From assembly GCA_958448165.1 (NCBI GenBank), contig CAUDCW010000015.1, positions 1 to 50,055 on the forward strand: 50,055 bases of DNA. The letters are read 5' to 3'. Below, piece by piece: positions 8,972 through 16,042 of this stretch. The position numbers and the translations under genes were made by a program. Under the pieces are notes generated by a model. That model was given only the letters and a program-made list of their open reading frames with translations, ran no database searches and was not told the origin of the DNA. The DNA comes from an uncultured Oscillospiraceae bacterium (GTDB taxonomy: Bacteria > Bacillota > Clostridia > Oscillospirales > Acutalibacteraceae). Position 1 is the stretch's first letter; every line of letters starts with the position of its first letter.

Positions 8972-9089
8972 AGGTTAAAATGACATACAAGCTCAATGAT
9001 TTAACAACGCCTGTTGAAATCAAGTTCTCAGATCTTCTTGAAAGTGAAACGGACAGTTTGACAATAGATTTGACATCGCTGAAGTAATA
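8972..9089 (+). repeat. Direct repeat, copy 2 (orphan gene end)
   Basis: About 116 bp, 113 of them identical to 7990-8105, including the reading frame to a stop at 9085-9087. The sequence in front of it does not match the surface-protein gene, so it is a detached 3' fragment of 38 codons. It indicates a past tandem paralogue that was lost, or a recombination that placed the lipoprotein gene between the copies. Confidence 0.9.
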
Positions 9090-9146
9090 ACTTTTATGAA
9101 TCATTGACGTTCATATTGACACTTGAATTAAATAAGTAAAATAAAA

Positions 9147-9186
9147 ATATGCTGCTGTTAAATTTTTGACAGCAGCATATAGTTTT
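9147..9186 (+). terminator. Hairpin terminator
   Basis: ATATGCTGCTGT and ACAGCAGCATAT form a 12-bp perfect stem followed by AGTTTTG. It ends the surface-protein/lipoprotein region. Confidence 0.6.
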
Positions 9187-9312
9187 GAAGAAGAATAAAG
9201 GTTATAGAAAATTATTGGGGTAAACAAAAGGAAAATTAGGTTCTGAGTTGACCGTCGCTTTGGGGTAATGTATAATATCTGCAAGATAAATCGGGATTTG
9301 GCGTGGAAAATT

Positions 9313-10029
9313 ATGGCTATGTGGAATCCTTGGAGAGGCTGCAGAAAATGCAGCGATGGCTGCTTGCATTGTTATATTCATAAAGGTGATGCAAAGCGTA
9401 ATGTGGATACAGGCAACATCGTAAAGACAAAGGATTTCGGAAAGCCGACAGAGCGCTTGAAAAACGGAAGCTATAAAATGAAATCAGGAATAGTTTATAC
9501 CTGCTTTTCCACGGATTTTCTGATTGAAGAAGCCGACGAATGGCGTAATGAATGTTGGCGGATGATTAAGGAGCGTCAGGACTGCACATTTTTATTTTTG
9601 ATTAAACGTATTGACAGATTTATGGAGTGTATTCCTGAAGACTGGAATAATGGGTACGAAAATGTTGTTGTCGGCTGTACCGTCGAGAATCAAAAAAATG
9701 CCGAATATAAACTTGGGATATTCAGTAAACTGCCGATAAAGCATAAATGCATAACAGCACAGCCGCTGCTTGAACAAATAAATATAGAAAGATATCTTGA
9801 TGATGTAGAGCTTGTTGTTGTCGGCGGTGAATCGGATTATAATGCAAGACCTCTTGATTATTCTTGGGTGCTTGATATCAGGGAACAGTGTGTTCGCAAA
9901 AACGTTTCCTTTAAATTCAGACAATGCGGAACGCATTTTATCAAAGACGGCAAACAATACAAGATATTAACAAAGGATTTGTGTGCTCAGGCAAAAAAGG
10001 CAGGTATTGATTTTAAAGTCAAAGATTAA
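9313..10029 (+). CDS. DUF5131 family protein (phage Gp37/Gp68-like)
   Basis: 238 residues if ATG 9313 is used. That choice gives MAMWNPWRGCRKCSDGCLHC, which is the usual family N-terminus; an upstream in-frame ATG at 9268 would add 15 residues. Cys10, Cys13, Cys17 and Cys20 form a likely metal or Fe-S cluster site, and the family is distantly related to radical-SAM barrels. VVVGGES near residue 173 is also typical. Homologues occur in phages and scattered bacteria, and the substrate is unknown. It stands alone between a terminator and an IS stub, suggesting lateral gain. Confidence 0.75.
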   Translation: MAMWNPWRGCRKCSDGCLHCYIHKGDAKRNVDTGNIVKTKDFGKPTERLKNGSYKMKSGIVYTCFSTDFLIEEADEWRNECWRMIKERQDCTFLFLIKRIDRFMECIPEDWNNGYENVVVGCTVENQKNAEYKLGIFSKLPIKHKCITAQPLLEQINIERYLDDVELVVVGGESDYNARPLDYSWVLDIREQCVRKNVSFKFRQCGTHFIKDGKQYKILTKDLCAQAKKAGIDFKVKD

Positions 10030-10148
10030 AGATATTATTGGCTTGACAAAATGGTTTGAAAATTATTATATCGGTCTTATTGCAGGCGAGATGCGCAAAC
10101 AGCTTTAGCGTGATTTATTCATTTCTCTAAGAATAAGTTATACCAAAA

Positions 10149-10240
10149 ACTCACCTTTCCGCTACAATAAAGTTGTTCAGACTTATTGTAAAAAGAAAGG
10201 TGAGGTAAAATGGCAAATCAAACAAACAGTTTGCCGCATA
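10149..10240 (+). mobile_element. IS200-type element, 5' stub only
   Basis: A long imperfect hairpin has outer arms CTCACCTTTC (10150-10159) and GAAAGGTGAG (10195-10204); the second arm contains the ribosome-binding site of an ORF at ATG 10210. The ORF begins MANQTNSLPH, the typical N-terminus of IS200/IS605-family TnpA, then loses similarity after about ten codons. IS200 elements are known to hide the tnpA start site in such a left-end hairpin. Only the left end remains; the rest of the transposase is deleted up to the dtxR gene end. Confidence 0.7.
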
Positions 10241-10267
10241 AAAGCAGTTTTATTGCAATGCTATTTT

Positions 10268-10639
10268 TCACGGAGAGTGTTTCTTTGCGTGGCGTTTCAT
10301 AGCCTCAAAGGTTTCGTCGCTGATGTCGTGCTCCATCTTGCAGGCATCCTCGGCGGCTGTTTTTTCGCTTACTCCAAGCCGTATCAAAAAATCAGTCAGC
10401 ATTGTGTGGCGTTCATAAATTTTTTTTGCGACCTCCAGACCTGCGTCGGTAAGTGACAAAAAACCGTCTGCGTCAGTGGTCAGATATCCACCGTTTTTCA
10501 GAATTCCTACCGCACGGCTGACGCTTGGCTTTGAATAACCCATATATTCACCTACATCAACAGAGCGAACAGCACTGTGCTTTTGCGATAAAATATAGAT
10601 GGTTTCAAGATACATTTCACCCGATTCCTGTAGATGCAT
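10268..10639 (-). CDS. DtxR/MntR-family metal-dependent repressor
   Basis: 123 residues. AGGAGG lies 9 nt before ATG 10639. The N-terminal half is a winged helix (VGEYMGYSKPSVSRAVGILKNG). The C-terminal half has metal-ligand positions of the family (YERHTML, and CKMEHDIS with the Glu-His pair). It lacks the C-terminal SH3-like domain of true DtxR, so it is the short MntR-like form. It is divergent from the ferrous iron uptake genes, whose promoter region holds matching palindromes, so it most likely represses feo when iron is plentiful. Confidence 0.88.
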   Translation of the reverse strand: MHLQESGEMYLETIYILSQKHSAVRSVDVGEYMGYSKPSVSRAVGILKNGGYLTTDADGFLSLTDAGLEVAKKIYERHTMLTDFLIRLGVSEKTAAEDACKMEHDISDETFEAMKRHAKKHSP

Positions 10640-10692
10640 AACAGATTCCTCCTGTAAGTTTATTTAACCGTTACGGAAATTACTATAAAAAT

Positions 10693-10721
10693 AGCATATC
10701 ACAAACACCTTCCAAAATCAA
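10693..10721 (-). promoter_or_regulatory. Possible promoter of the DtxR-type gene
   Basis: On the minus strand TTGATT (10721-10716) and TATGCT (10698-10693) are 17 bp apart, about 60 bp before the start codon. Confidence 0.4.
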
Positions 10722-10774
10722 GAAATAGAGGATAACAGGGAATAATGCTGTCGGTGCTTTTCACAAAAGCGTTG

Positions 10775-10790
10775 GTTAGCATATGCTAAC
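10775..10790. promoter_or_regulatory. DtxR-type operator, box 1
   Basis: GTTAGCATATGCTAAC is a perfect 16-nt palindrome. It lies between the repressor gene and the feo promoter, about 35 bp before the -35 of the latter. It shares the GTTAGC...GCTAAC arms with three further boxes. Confidence 0.8.
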
Positions 10791-10824
10791 TTATTGTGCT
10801 TCACGCTGAAAATATCTGAAAGTG

Positions 10825-10853
10825 TTGACAATCGCCGGTGTAACGGATATACT
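10825..10853 (+). promoter_or_regulatory. feo operon promoter
   Basis: TTGACA (10825-10830), 17 bp, TATACT (10848-10853). The expected start site near 10860 is immediately before operator box 2, so repressor bound there would block initiation. Confidence 0.75.
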
Positions 10854-10861
10854 GTTTTGTG

Positions 10862-10877
10862 GTTAGCGAAAGCTAAC
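10862..10877. promoter_or_regulatory. DtxR-type operator, box 2
   Basis: GTTAGCGAAAGCTAAC, arms of 6 bp around GAAA. It covers the region just after the predicted feo transcription start. Confidence 0.8.
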
Positions 10878-10895
10878 TCATAATTAAAGCTTGCA

Positions 10896-10911
10896 GTTAG
10901 CGTATGCTAAC
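10896..10911. promoter_or_regulatory. DtxR-type operator, box 3
   Basis: GTTAGCGTATGCTAAC, 34 bp (about three helical turns) downstream of box 2, so the two could be occupied on the same face of the DNA. It ends 26 bp before the first feoA start codon. Confidence 0.8.
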
Positions 10912-10937
10912 TCGTGAGCTTAAAGGATGGTGTAAAA

Positions 10938-11150
10938 ATGATGCCGCTTACACTTGCAGATATCGGAGAAGAAAATATAATCAAGAAAATCGGCGGAAAG
11001 CAGGAGGTCAAAACACATCTTGAAAACCTCGGCTTTAACGTCGGCGAAGAAGTTACGGTGATTAACACAATCGGCGGAAATGTCATTGTGAAAGTCAAGG
11101 AATCACGCATTGCAATAAGCCGGGAAATGGCGCAGAAAATTATGATATAG
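10938..11150 (+). CDS. feoA: FeoA-type ferrous iron transport accessory protein
   Basis: 70 residues from ATG 10938, with AAAGGATGG in front; an upstream GTG at 10914 is less likely. The sequence MPLTLADIGEENIIKKIGG followed by HLENLGFNVGEEVTVINTIGGNVIVKV fits the SH3-like FeoA fold. FeoA is a small cytosolic partner of the FeoB channel. This copy ends in IAISREMAQKIMI, as is usual. It is the first of two FeoA genes in tandem, a common arrangement in clostridia, and is the first gene behind the DtxR-box promoter. Confidence 0.88.
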   Translation: MMPLTLADIGEENIIKKIGGKQEVKTHLENLGFNVGEEVTVINTIGGNVIVKVKESRIAISREMAQKIMI

Positions 11151-11194
11151 CATCTGCGGCGGCAGAACTTATATTTTTTAAGGAGGGAACAGTG

Positions 11195-11416
11195 ATGAAA
11201 ACTTTGAAGCAGGCAAAAATCGGAGATACCGTCAGGGTTGTTAAGCTTCACGGCGAGGGGGCGGTTAAGCGCCGCATTATGGATATGGGAATAACAAAGG
11301 GCGTTGAAGTGCATATCCGCAAGGTTGCACCCTTGGGCGACCCCGTTGAAGTGAATGTGCGTGGATATGAGCTTTCAATCCGCAAGGCAGACGCTGAAAT
11401 GATTGAGGTAGAATAA
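11195..11416 (+). CDS. feoA: FeoA-type protein, second copy
   Basis: 73 residues. AGGAGGG at 11181-11187 favours ATG 11195 over the GTG three bases earlier. It contains GDTVRVVKLHGEGAVKRRIMDMGITKGVEVHIRKVAPLGDP, shown here only as a pattern from residues about 9-49: the Gly-rich loop, the RRIMDMG helix and the APLGDP turn are FeoA hallmarks. It differs clearly from the first copy, so the pair is an old duplication. Both probably regulate or stabilise FeoB at the membrane. Confidence 0.9.
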   Translation: MKTLKQAKIGDTVRVVKLHGEGAVKRRIMDMGITKGVEVHIRKVAPLGDPVEVNVRGYELSIRKADAEMIEVE

Positions 11417-11424
11417 TTATTAAA

Positions 11425-11442
11425 AAGGGGGTAGTTCCCCTT
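11425..11442 (+). terminator. Small hairpin between feoA and feoB
   Basis: AAGGGG and CCCCTT pair around a 6-nt loop, followed by ATTATTT. It is short and could attenuate transcription into feoB; box 4 follows 17 bp later. Confidence 0.35.
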
Positions 11443-11458
11443 ATTATTTAAAATTGTG

Positions 11459-11474
11459 GTTAGCATAAGCTAAC
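11459..11474. promoter_or_regulatory. DtxR-type operator, box 4, before feoB
   Basis: GTTAGCATAAGCTAAC lies 20 bp before the feoB start codon, inside the operon. A repressor bound here could act as a roadblock or control an internal promoter, giving feoB its own layer of iron control. Confidence 0.75.
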
Positions 11475-11494
11475 TTGAAAGTGAGGAAATACAT

Positions 11495-13993
11495 ATGGAT
11501 TTGCGAATTGCCCTTGCAGGTAACCCGAACTGCGGTAAAACAACGCTGTTCAATGCGCTGACAGGCTCAAATCAGTTTGTCGGCAACTGGCCCGGTGTCA
11601 CGGTGGAGAAAAAGGAAGGCAAACTTAAAAAGCACGACGGCGTAATCATCACCGACCTCCCGGGAATCTATTCTCTGTCACCATATACTCTTGAGGAGAT
11701 TGTGGCAAGAAACTACCTTATCGGCGAACGTCCCGACGCTATTCTCAACATAGTTGACGGTACAAACCTTGAAAGAAACCTGTACCTGACAACACAGCTT
11801 ACCGAGCTTGGTATTCCCGTAGTCGTTGCAATTAATATGATGGATATTGTCAGGAAAAACGGCGACAAAATCAATATAGCGGAGCTTTCCCGTGAGCTTG
11901 GCTGTAAGATTGTCGAGATTTCGGCACTCAAAGGCAGCGGTGTTACGGAAGCCGCAGAAGCGGCAATTGATGCGGCGAAAAATTCAAAAACAGTTCCTTT
12001 GCACACATTCTCAGGACCTGTTGAGCACGCAATCGCACATATTGAAGAAGCGGCTGTTCACGGTATGCCGGCAGAGCAGCAGCGCTGGTACGCAATCAAG
12101 ATTTTTGAGCGTGACGACAAGGTGCTTGAACAGCTAAAGCTTTCGGAATCAACACTCAGTCACATTGAGCAGGACATCAAAGCGGCTGAGGATGAGCTTG
12201 ACGACGATGCAGAAAGCATTATAACAAACGACCGATACGTTTATATTGCACAGCTTATGAAAGGCTGTTACAAAAAGAAAAGCGCAGGCAAGCTGTCAGT
12301 CTCCGATAAAATCGACAAGGTAGTCACAAACCGCTTTGCGGCACTGCCGATTTTTGCTGTAATTATGTTCATTGTATATTTCGTGTCGGTAACGACAGTC
12401 GGCACATGGGCGACCGACTGGGCAAACGACGGTGTGTTCGGCGACGGCTGGCATTTACTCGGAATCGGCTCGTCAGATTATGAAGATGAGGTCAGAGAAT
12501 TCGGCGATGCAACAAATGTTGTAAACGCATTTATAGATTTGGGCAAAGAGGGGAGCGACGAGCTTGCAGAGGCACTTGACACCGAATCCGAAACCTTTGA
12601 TTCAACCATTGCCTTAGCCGTTTTAAAATCGTATTCCTCACAGTTCTCACCGAGCGATACGGCTGAATACACCCTTGAGGACGAAGAAACCCTCGCAACC
12701 GAGGACGTGACATTCACAGGTGAGGAGCTTTCAGCTGCTGTAGAAGTTTTTGAAAAATACGAATGTGAAGAACCCGCCCCTGCAAGCTACGGCGTGTGGG
12801 TGCCCGGTATTCCCGTACTTGTTGAGGACGGACTCAACGCTGTGAATTGTGCAGACTGGCTTCAGGGCTTGATTCTTGACGGTATTGTGGCTGGTCTTGG
12901 TGCAGTTCTCGGCTTTGTTCCGCAGATGCTTGTGCTTTTTATCTTCCTTGCATTCCTTGAGGCTTGCGGTTATATGTCGCGAATTGCATTCGTGCTTGAC
13001 CGTATCTTCCGCAAATTCGGACTTTCGGGTAAATCCTTTATCCCTGTTCTCATCGGCACAGGCTGCGGCGTTCCGGGCATTATGGCGTCAAGAACGATTG
13101 AAAACGAACGTGACCGCCGAATGACGATTATGACAACCACATTTATCCCCTGCGGTGCAAAGCTGCCGTTTATCGCAATGATTGCAGGCGCAATCTTCGG
13201 CGGAGCGTGGTGGGTAGCACCGAGCGCATACTTTATGGGTATGGCGGCTATTATCATCTCGGGTATTATGCTTAAAAAGACAAGACCGTTCTTGGGCGAG
13301 CCAGCACCGTTTGTTATGGAGCTGCCTGCATATCATATGCCGACTGTGGGAAATGTTCTGCGTTCAATGTGGGAGCGTGGCTGGTCGTTCATCAAAAAGG
13401 CAGGCACAATTATCCTGATTTCGACAATCCTCGTATGGTTTACCACCTACTTCGGATTTGTTGACGGCACATTCCAAATGCTTTCGGACGAACAGATCGA
13501 CCATAGTATTCTTGCCGCAATAGGCAACGCAATTGCCTGGATATTCAATCCACTCGGCTGGGGCAACTGGCAGGCGGCTGTTGCGTCAATCACAGGACTT
13601 GTCGCAAAGGAAAATATCGTCGGAACTCTCGGTATCCTCTACGGCGGCGGTGAAGCTACGGTTTATCAGAATATTGCGGCGGCGTTTACGGCTGTCAGCG
13701 GCTTCTCGTTCCTCACGTTCAACCTGCTTTGCGCTCCTTGCTTTGCCGCAATCGGCGCAATCAAGCGTGAGATGAACTCAGCAAAATGGACCGCCTTTGC
13801 AATCCTCTATCAGTGCGGCTTCGCTTATGCTATTTCTCTGATGATTAATCAGATTGGCTCTGCCTTTACCGGTAACCTCAATATTATCGGACTTATCGTT
13901 GCAATTGTGTTAATTATCGGTATGCTTTATATGCTGTTCAAGCCGCACAAGGACTCCACAAGGCTCAGCAAAAGGGTTAGTGCTTTAAAATAA
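11495..13993 (+). CDS. feoB: Ferrous iron transporter FeoB
   Basis: 832 residues. The N-terminal G domain has G1 GNPNCGKTTLFNALTG (residues 9-24), G3 DLPGIYSL, G4 NMMD and G5 SALKG. A helical spacer follows, then a membrane part with the two gate repeats, including FIPVLIGTGCGVPGIM and FIPCGAKLPFIAM, whose Cys residues line the proposed iron path. An insert of about 140 acidic residues lies outside between the first membrane helix and the core. It moves Fe2+ into the cell, gated by GTP. GAGGAAATACAT precedes the start. Confidence 0.97.
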   Translation: MDLRIALAGNPNCGKTTLFNALTGSNQFVGNWPGVTVEKKEGKLKKHDGVIITDLPGIYSLSPYTLEEIVARNYLIGERPDAILNIVDGTNLERNLYLTTQLTELGIPVVVAINMMDIVRKNGDKINIAELSRELGCKIVEISALKGSGVTEAAEAAIDAAKNSKTVPLHTFSGPVEHAIAHIEEAAVHGMPAEQQRWYAIKIFERDDKVLEQLKLSESTLSHIEQDIKAAEDELDDDAESIITNDRYVYIAQLMKGCYKKKSAGKLSVSDKIDKVVTNRFAALPIFAVIMFIVYFVSVTTVGTWATDWANDGVFGDGWHLLGIGSSDYEDEVREFGDATNVVNAFIDLGKEGSDELAEALDTESETFDSTIALAVLKSYSSQFSPSDTAEYTLEDEETLATEDVTFTGEELSAAVEVFEKYECEEPAPASYGVWVPGIPVLVEDGLNAVNCADWLQGLILDGIVAGLGAVLGFVPQMLVLFIFLAFLEACGYMSRIAFVLDRIFRKFGLSGKSFIPVLIGTGCGVPGIMASRTIENERDRRMTIMTTTFIPCGAKLPFIAMIAGAIFGGAWWVAPSAYFMGMAAIIISGIMLKKTRPFLGEPAPFVMELPAYHMPTVGNVLRSMWERGWSFIKKAGTIILISTILVWFTTYFGFVDGTFQMLSDEQIDHSILAAIGNAIAWIFNPLGWGNWQAAVASITGLVAKENIVGTLGILYGGGEATVYQNIAAAFTAVSGFSFLTFNLLCAPCFAAIGAIKREMNSAKWTAFAILYQCGFAYAISLMINQIGSAFTGNLNIIGLIVAIVLIIGMLYMLFKPHKDSTRLSKRVSALK

Positions 13994-14020
13994 AAACTTA
14001 AACAGACAGGGGGTTTTTAG

Positions 14021-14194
14021 ATGCTTGCGTGGATTTGTGAAAACATTGCGACAATTATTATCACTGCGGTGCTTCTTAGCGTGGTGATTGCAATAATAAT
14101 CAGGCTGGTTAAAAACAAGAAAAAAGGAAAGTCCTCCTGCGGCTGCGGCTGTTCAGGCTGCCCGATGAGCAGTTCGTGCCATTCAAAAAAGTAG
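14021..14194 (+). CDS. FeoB-associated Cys-rich membrane peptide
   Basis: 57 residues, ATG 14021 behind AGGGGG. One hydrophobic helix (about 9-29) is followed by a basic stretch and a Cys-rich tail, SCGCGCSGCPMSSSCHSKK (residues 39-57). This matches the small proteins often found directly after feoB in Firmicutes. The tail may bind iron at the inner face of the membrane. It is 27 nt behind feoB and belongs to that operon. Confidence 0.85.
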   Translation: MLAWICENIATIIITAVLLSVVIAIIIRLVKNKKKGKSSCGCGCSGCPMSSSCHSKK

Positions 14195-14314
14195 TTATAG
14201 GGGAGATGCTTGTGAAATAATTTCAGGAGTAAGAGATGAGATAATGATTGACTGTGCGAATGTTATCCTTCAGATTAAAGCTTGTAAAATAATTTTAAGT
14301 CAGGTATAATTATA

Positions 14315-14647
14315 ATTACAAAATATGGTTATCCCCTTAAGTAAGCTAAGCGATAATTTAGTTTAGAGTTGAGATTGAAGATGAATTTCGTAACGAGGTC
14401 GTAGGGAACAGGCTTGCCTGTTCCGGCTTGAGCCGCAGAGTGTTATACTCTATTCTGATTTTGTAAAGCGTTGCAGTTAATATGCCTATCCCGGAACGGT
14501 CAAGACCGTTCCCTACGAACTCTCTGCTTTGTAACGAGCATTTCTTAATTAAAAGAGTCGCAAAGCGGCGACAACCATAATTCTGCATTCTGAATTCTGC
14601 ATTAAATCAAACCTGCTTATTTAAAGGGATAATCAGATTACAAAATA
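14315..14647. mobile_element. Non-autonomous insertion with terminal repeats and 11-bp direct flanks
   Basis: A roughly 310-bp segment is bounded by inverted ends of 20 nt (14327-14346 and 14615-14634, 17 of 20 pairing) and by an 11-bp direct repeat ATTACAAAATA (14315-14325 and 14637-14647) that looks like a target duplication. Inside are nested hairpins (GGAACAGGC-TT-GCCTGTTCC and GGAACGGTC-AA-GACCGTTCC) and a tail of TTCTGCATT repeats. There is no ORF. An inverted relative lies at 19411-19575. Confidence 0.65.
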
Positions 14648-14674
14648 GTGAAGCAGGCTTGAAAGGACAGAGAT

Positions 14675-15196
14675 ATGAAAACGATAGTGATATACAATTC
14701 TCAGACAGGCTTTACAAAGCAGTATGCACAGTGGATAGCGCAGGAGCTGCAGTGTGACAGCATAAGCCTGCAAAGAATTAATGAAATAGCCTTGGGCGAC
14801 TTTGACACAATAATCTTCGGCAGCTGGTGTCACGCAGGAAGAATAAAAAAGCTCAACTGGGTTTTCGAGGAGCTTAAAAAGGACGCAAGCAAAAATTATG
14901 TTGTCTTTGCGGTCGGGGCATCATCGATGGACAGTCCGGAAATCCCGAAAACAATGGAGCAGAATATACCGAAGAACAGTATTGTCAAGGGCTTTTACCT
15001 GCAAGGCGGCTTGAATTATGAAAAGATGAGTTTTTCTTCAAGGATAATGATGAAGCTGTTTGCAAGTATGCTCAGAAAGAAAAAGGACGCTACCGAGGAC
15101 GAAAAGAAAATGGCAGAAATGGTCAGCCGTTCTTACGATATTTCCGATAAAAAATATATTGTGCCGCTTTTGCGGTATGTCCATTCACTAAAATAA
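14675..15196 (+). CDS. Flavodoxin-domain protein
   Basis: 173 residues. The N-terminus MKTIVIYNSQTGFTKQYA has the phosphate-binding loop of flavodoxins, with IIFGSWCHAGRIKKL and VFAVGASSMDSPEIPK in the positions of the flavin-binding loops. Length and pattern fit the flavodoxin_5/HemG-like group rather than small electron-carrier flavodoxins. The C-terminal third is basic and alpha-helical. It stands alone between the mobile repeat and a bidirectional terminator, and its redox partner is unknown. Confidence 0.85.
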   Translation: MKTIVIYNSQTGFTKQYAQWIAQELQCDSISLQRINEIALGDFDTIIFGSWCHAGRIKKLNWVFEELKKDASKNYVVFAVGASSMDSPEIPKTMEQNIPKNSIVKGFYLQGGLNYEKMSFSSRIMMKLFASMLRKKKDATEDEKKMAEMVSRSYDISDKKYIVPLLRYVHSLK

Positions 15197-15244
15197 AAAG
15201 GCTTCAGGACAGCATAAATTAACGCTGTACCTGAAGCCTTTTGC
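15196..15244. terminator. Bidirectional terminator
   Basis: AAGGCTTCAGG and CCTGAAGCCTT form an 11-bp stem with an inner AGC-GCT extension. It has A run on one side and T run on the other, so it can serve the flavodoxin gene and the convergent minus-strand operon. Confidence 0.85.
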
Positions 15245-15254
15245 TTATCTTGAT

Positions 15255-16028
15255 TTACCCAAAGAGTGAGCCTATCCACGATTCGAGCGAGCCTAAAATT
15301 ATGTCGGCGGCGCTTGTTGTTTTAAGTGTTATTCCGTCGTCTGTCGGTTTAATCTTTGTTACCTCTAAGGTGATGTTCTGACTGAACGCCTCAAAGCTGT
15401 ATGAGGTAGTTATATAGATGTTGTTGCCGTCACGCTCTAAGAAACCGGCGTCGCTTGCTATGCCGCCGTCCTTGAATATGTAATCGAGCAGAAAACCCGG
15501 CGGGACGGGGAGAGCGCCGATTTTTGCCGACTTCATTGAAAGCACAATGCTGTTGTCAAAAACAGCGGGCGTAAGCTCAAATTCGCCCGAAACCTCAAGC
15601 GTCTGGCCTCTGAATTCAACCTGGGCATAGAGCTCACTCAAGCTGTCGCTGTGAACAAACACGGCGGCATTTTTTATCGGCAATTTCTTCTCGCCGTTTT
15701 GCTCGTTTTTATCATTTGCTTTCTCAAGCATATAGGCGATAAAGGAATTTAATTCATCGTTTGAAATTTCAGCCTCGTTATCGTAAATAGCCGACTTGAC
15801 AAGCGTAGTTAACATATCGTAGCTTGGCTGAGCCGTGAATTTGTCGCTGTTCGGCGTTTGCAGAGCAAGAATAATAACTGTTGCGGCGGCAATCACAAGT
15901 AGTAAAAGCAAAGAAACTATTATAATCATAGTATTGCGCACTCCGTGACCCTTTTTGTTTTTTCTTGATAAGTCTATCGAGTCGAAGTTGTCGTCGTAGC
16001 TTTCAACAGGCAGATTTTCTTTCCCCAT
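15255..16028 (-). CDS. Membrane-anchored protein, YpmS/DUF2140-like
   Basis: 257 residues, with GGAGGACGATAAT before ATG 16028. A short cytosolic N-terminus is followed by one membrane helix (about 34-56) and an external domain with NDELNSFIAYMLEKA and FVHSDSLSELYAQVEFRG, resembling YpmS-type DUF2140 proteins in layout. The function of that family is not settled. It is 14 nt behind mutS2 and forms the last gene of yqzL-recO-mutS2. Confidence 0.55.
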   Translation of the reverse strand: MGKENLPVESYDDNFDSIDLSRKNKKGHGVRNTMIIIVSLLLLLVIAAATVIILALQTPNSDKFTAQPSYDMLTTLVKSAIYDNEAEISNDELNSFIAYMLEKANDKNEQNGEKKLPIKNAAVFVHSDSLSELYAQVEFRGQTLEVSGEFELTPAVFDNSIVLSMKSAKIGALPVPPGFLLDYIFKDGGIASDAGFLERDGNNIYITTSYSFEAFSQNITLEVTKIKPTDDGITLKTTSAADIILGSLESWIGSLFG

Positions 16029-16042
16029 ATTATCGTCCTCCT

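Noticed and set aside
10253..10456. Plus-strand ORF antisense to the dtxR-type gene
   Set aside because: Opposite-strand shadow of a well-supported gene.
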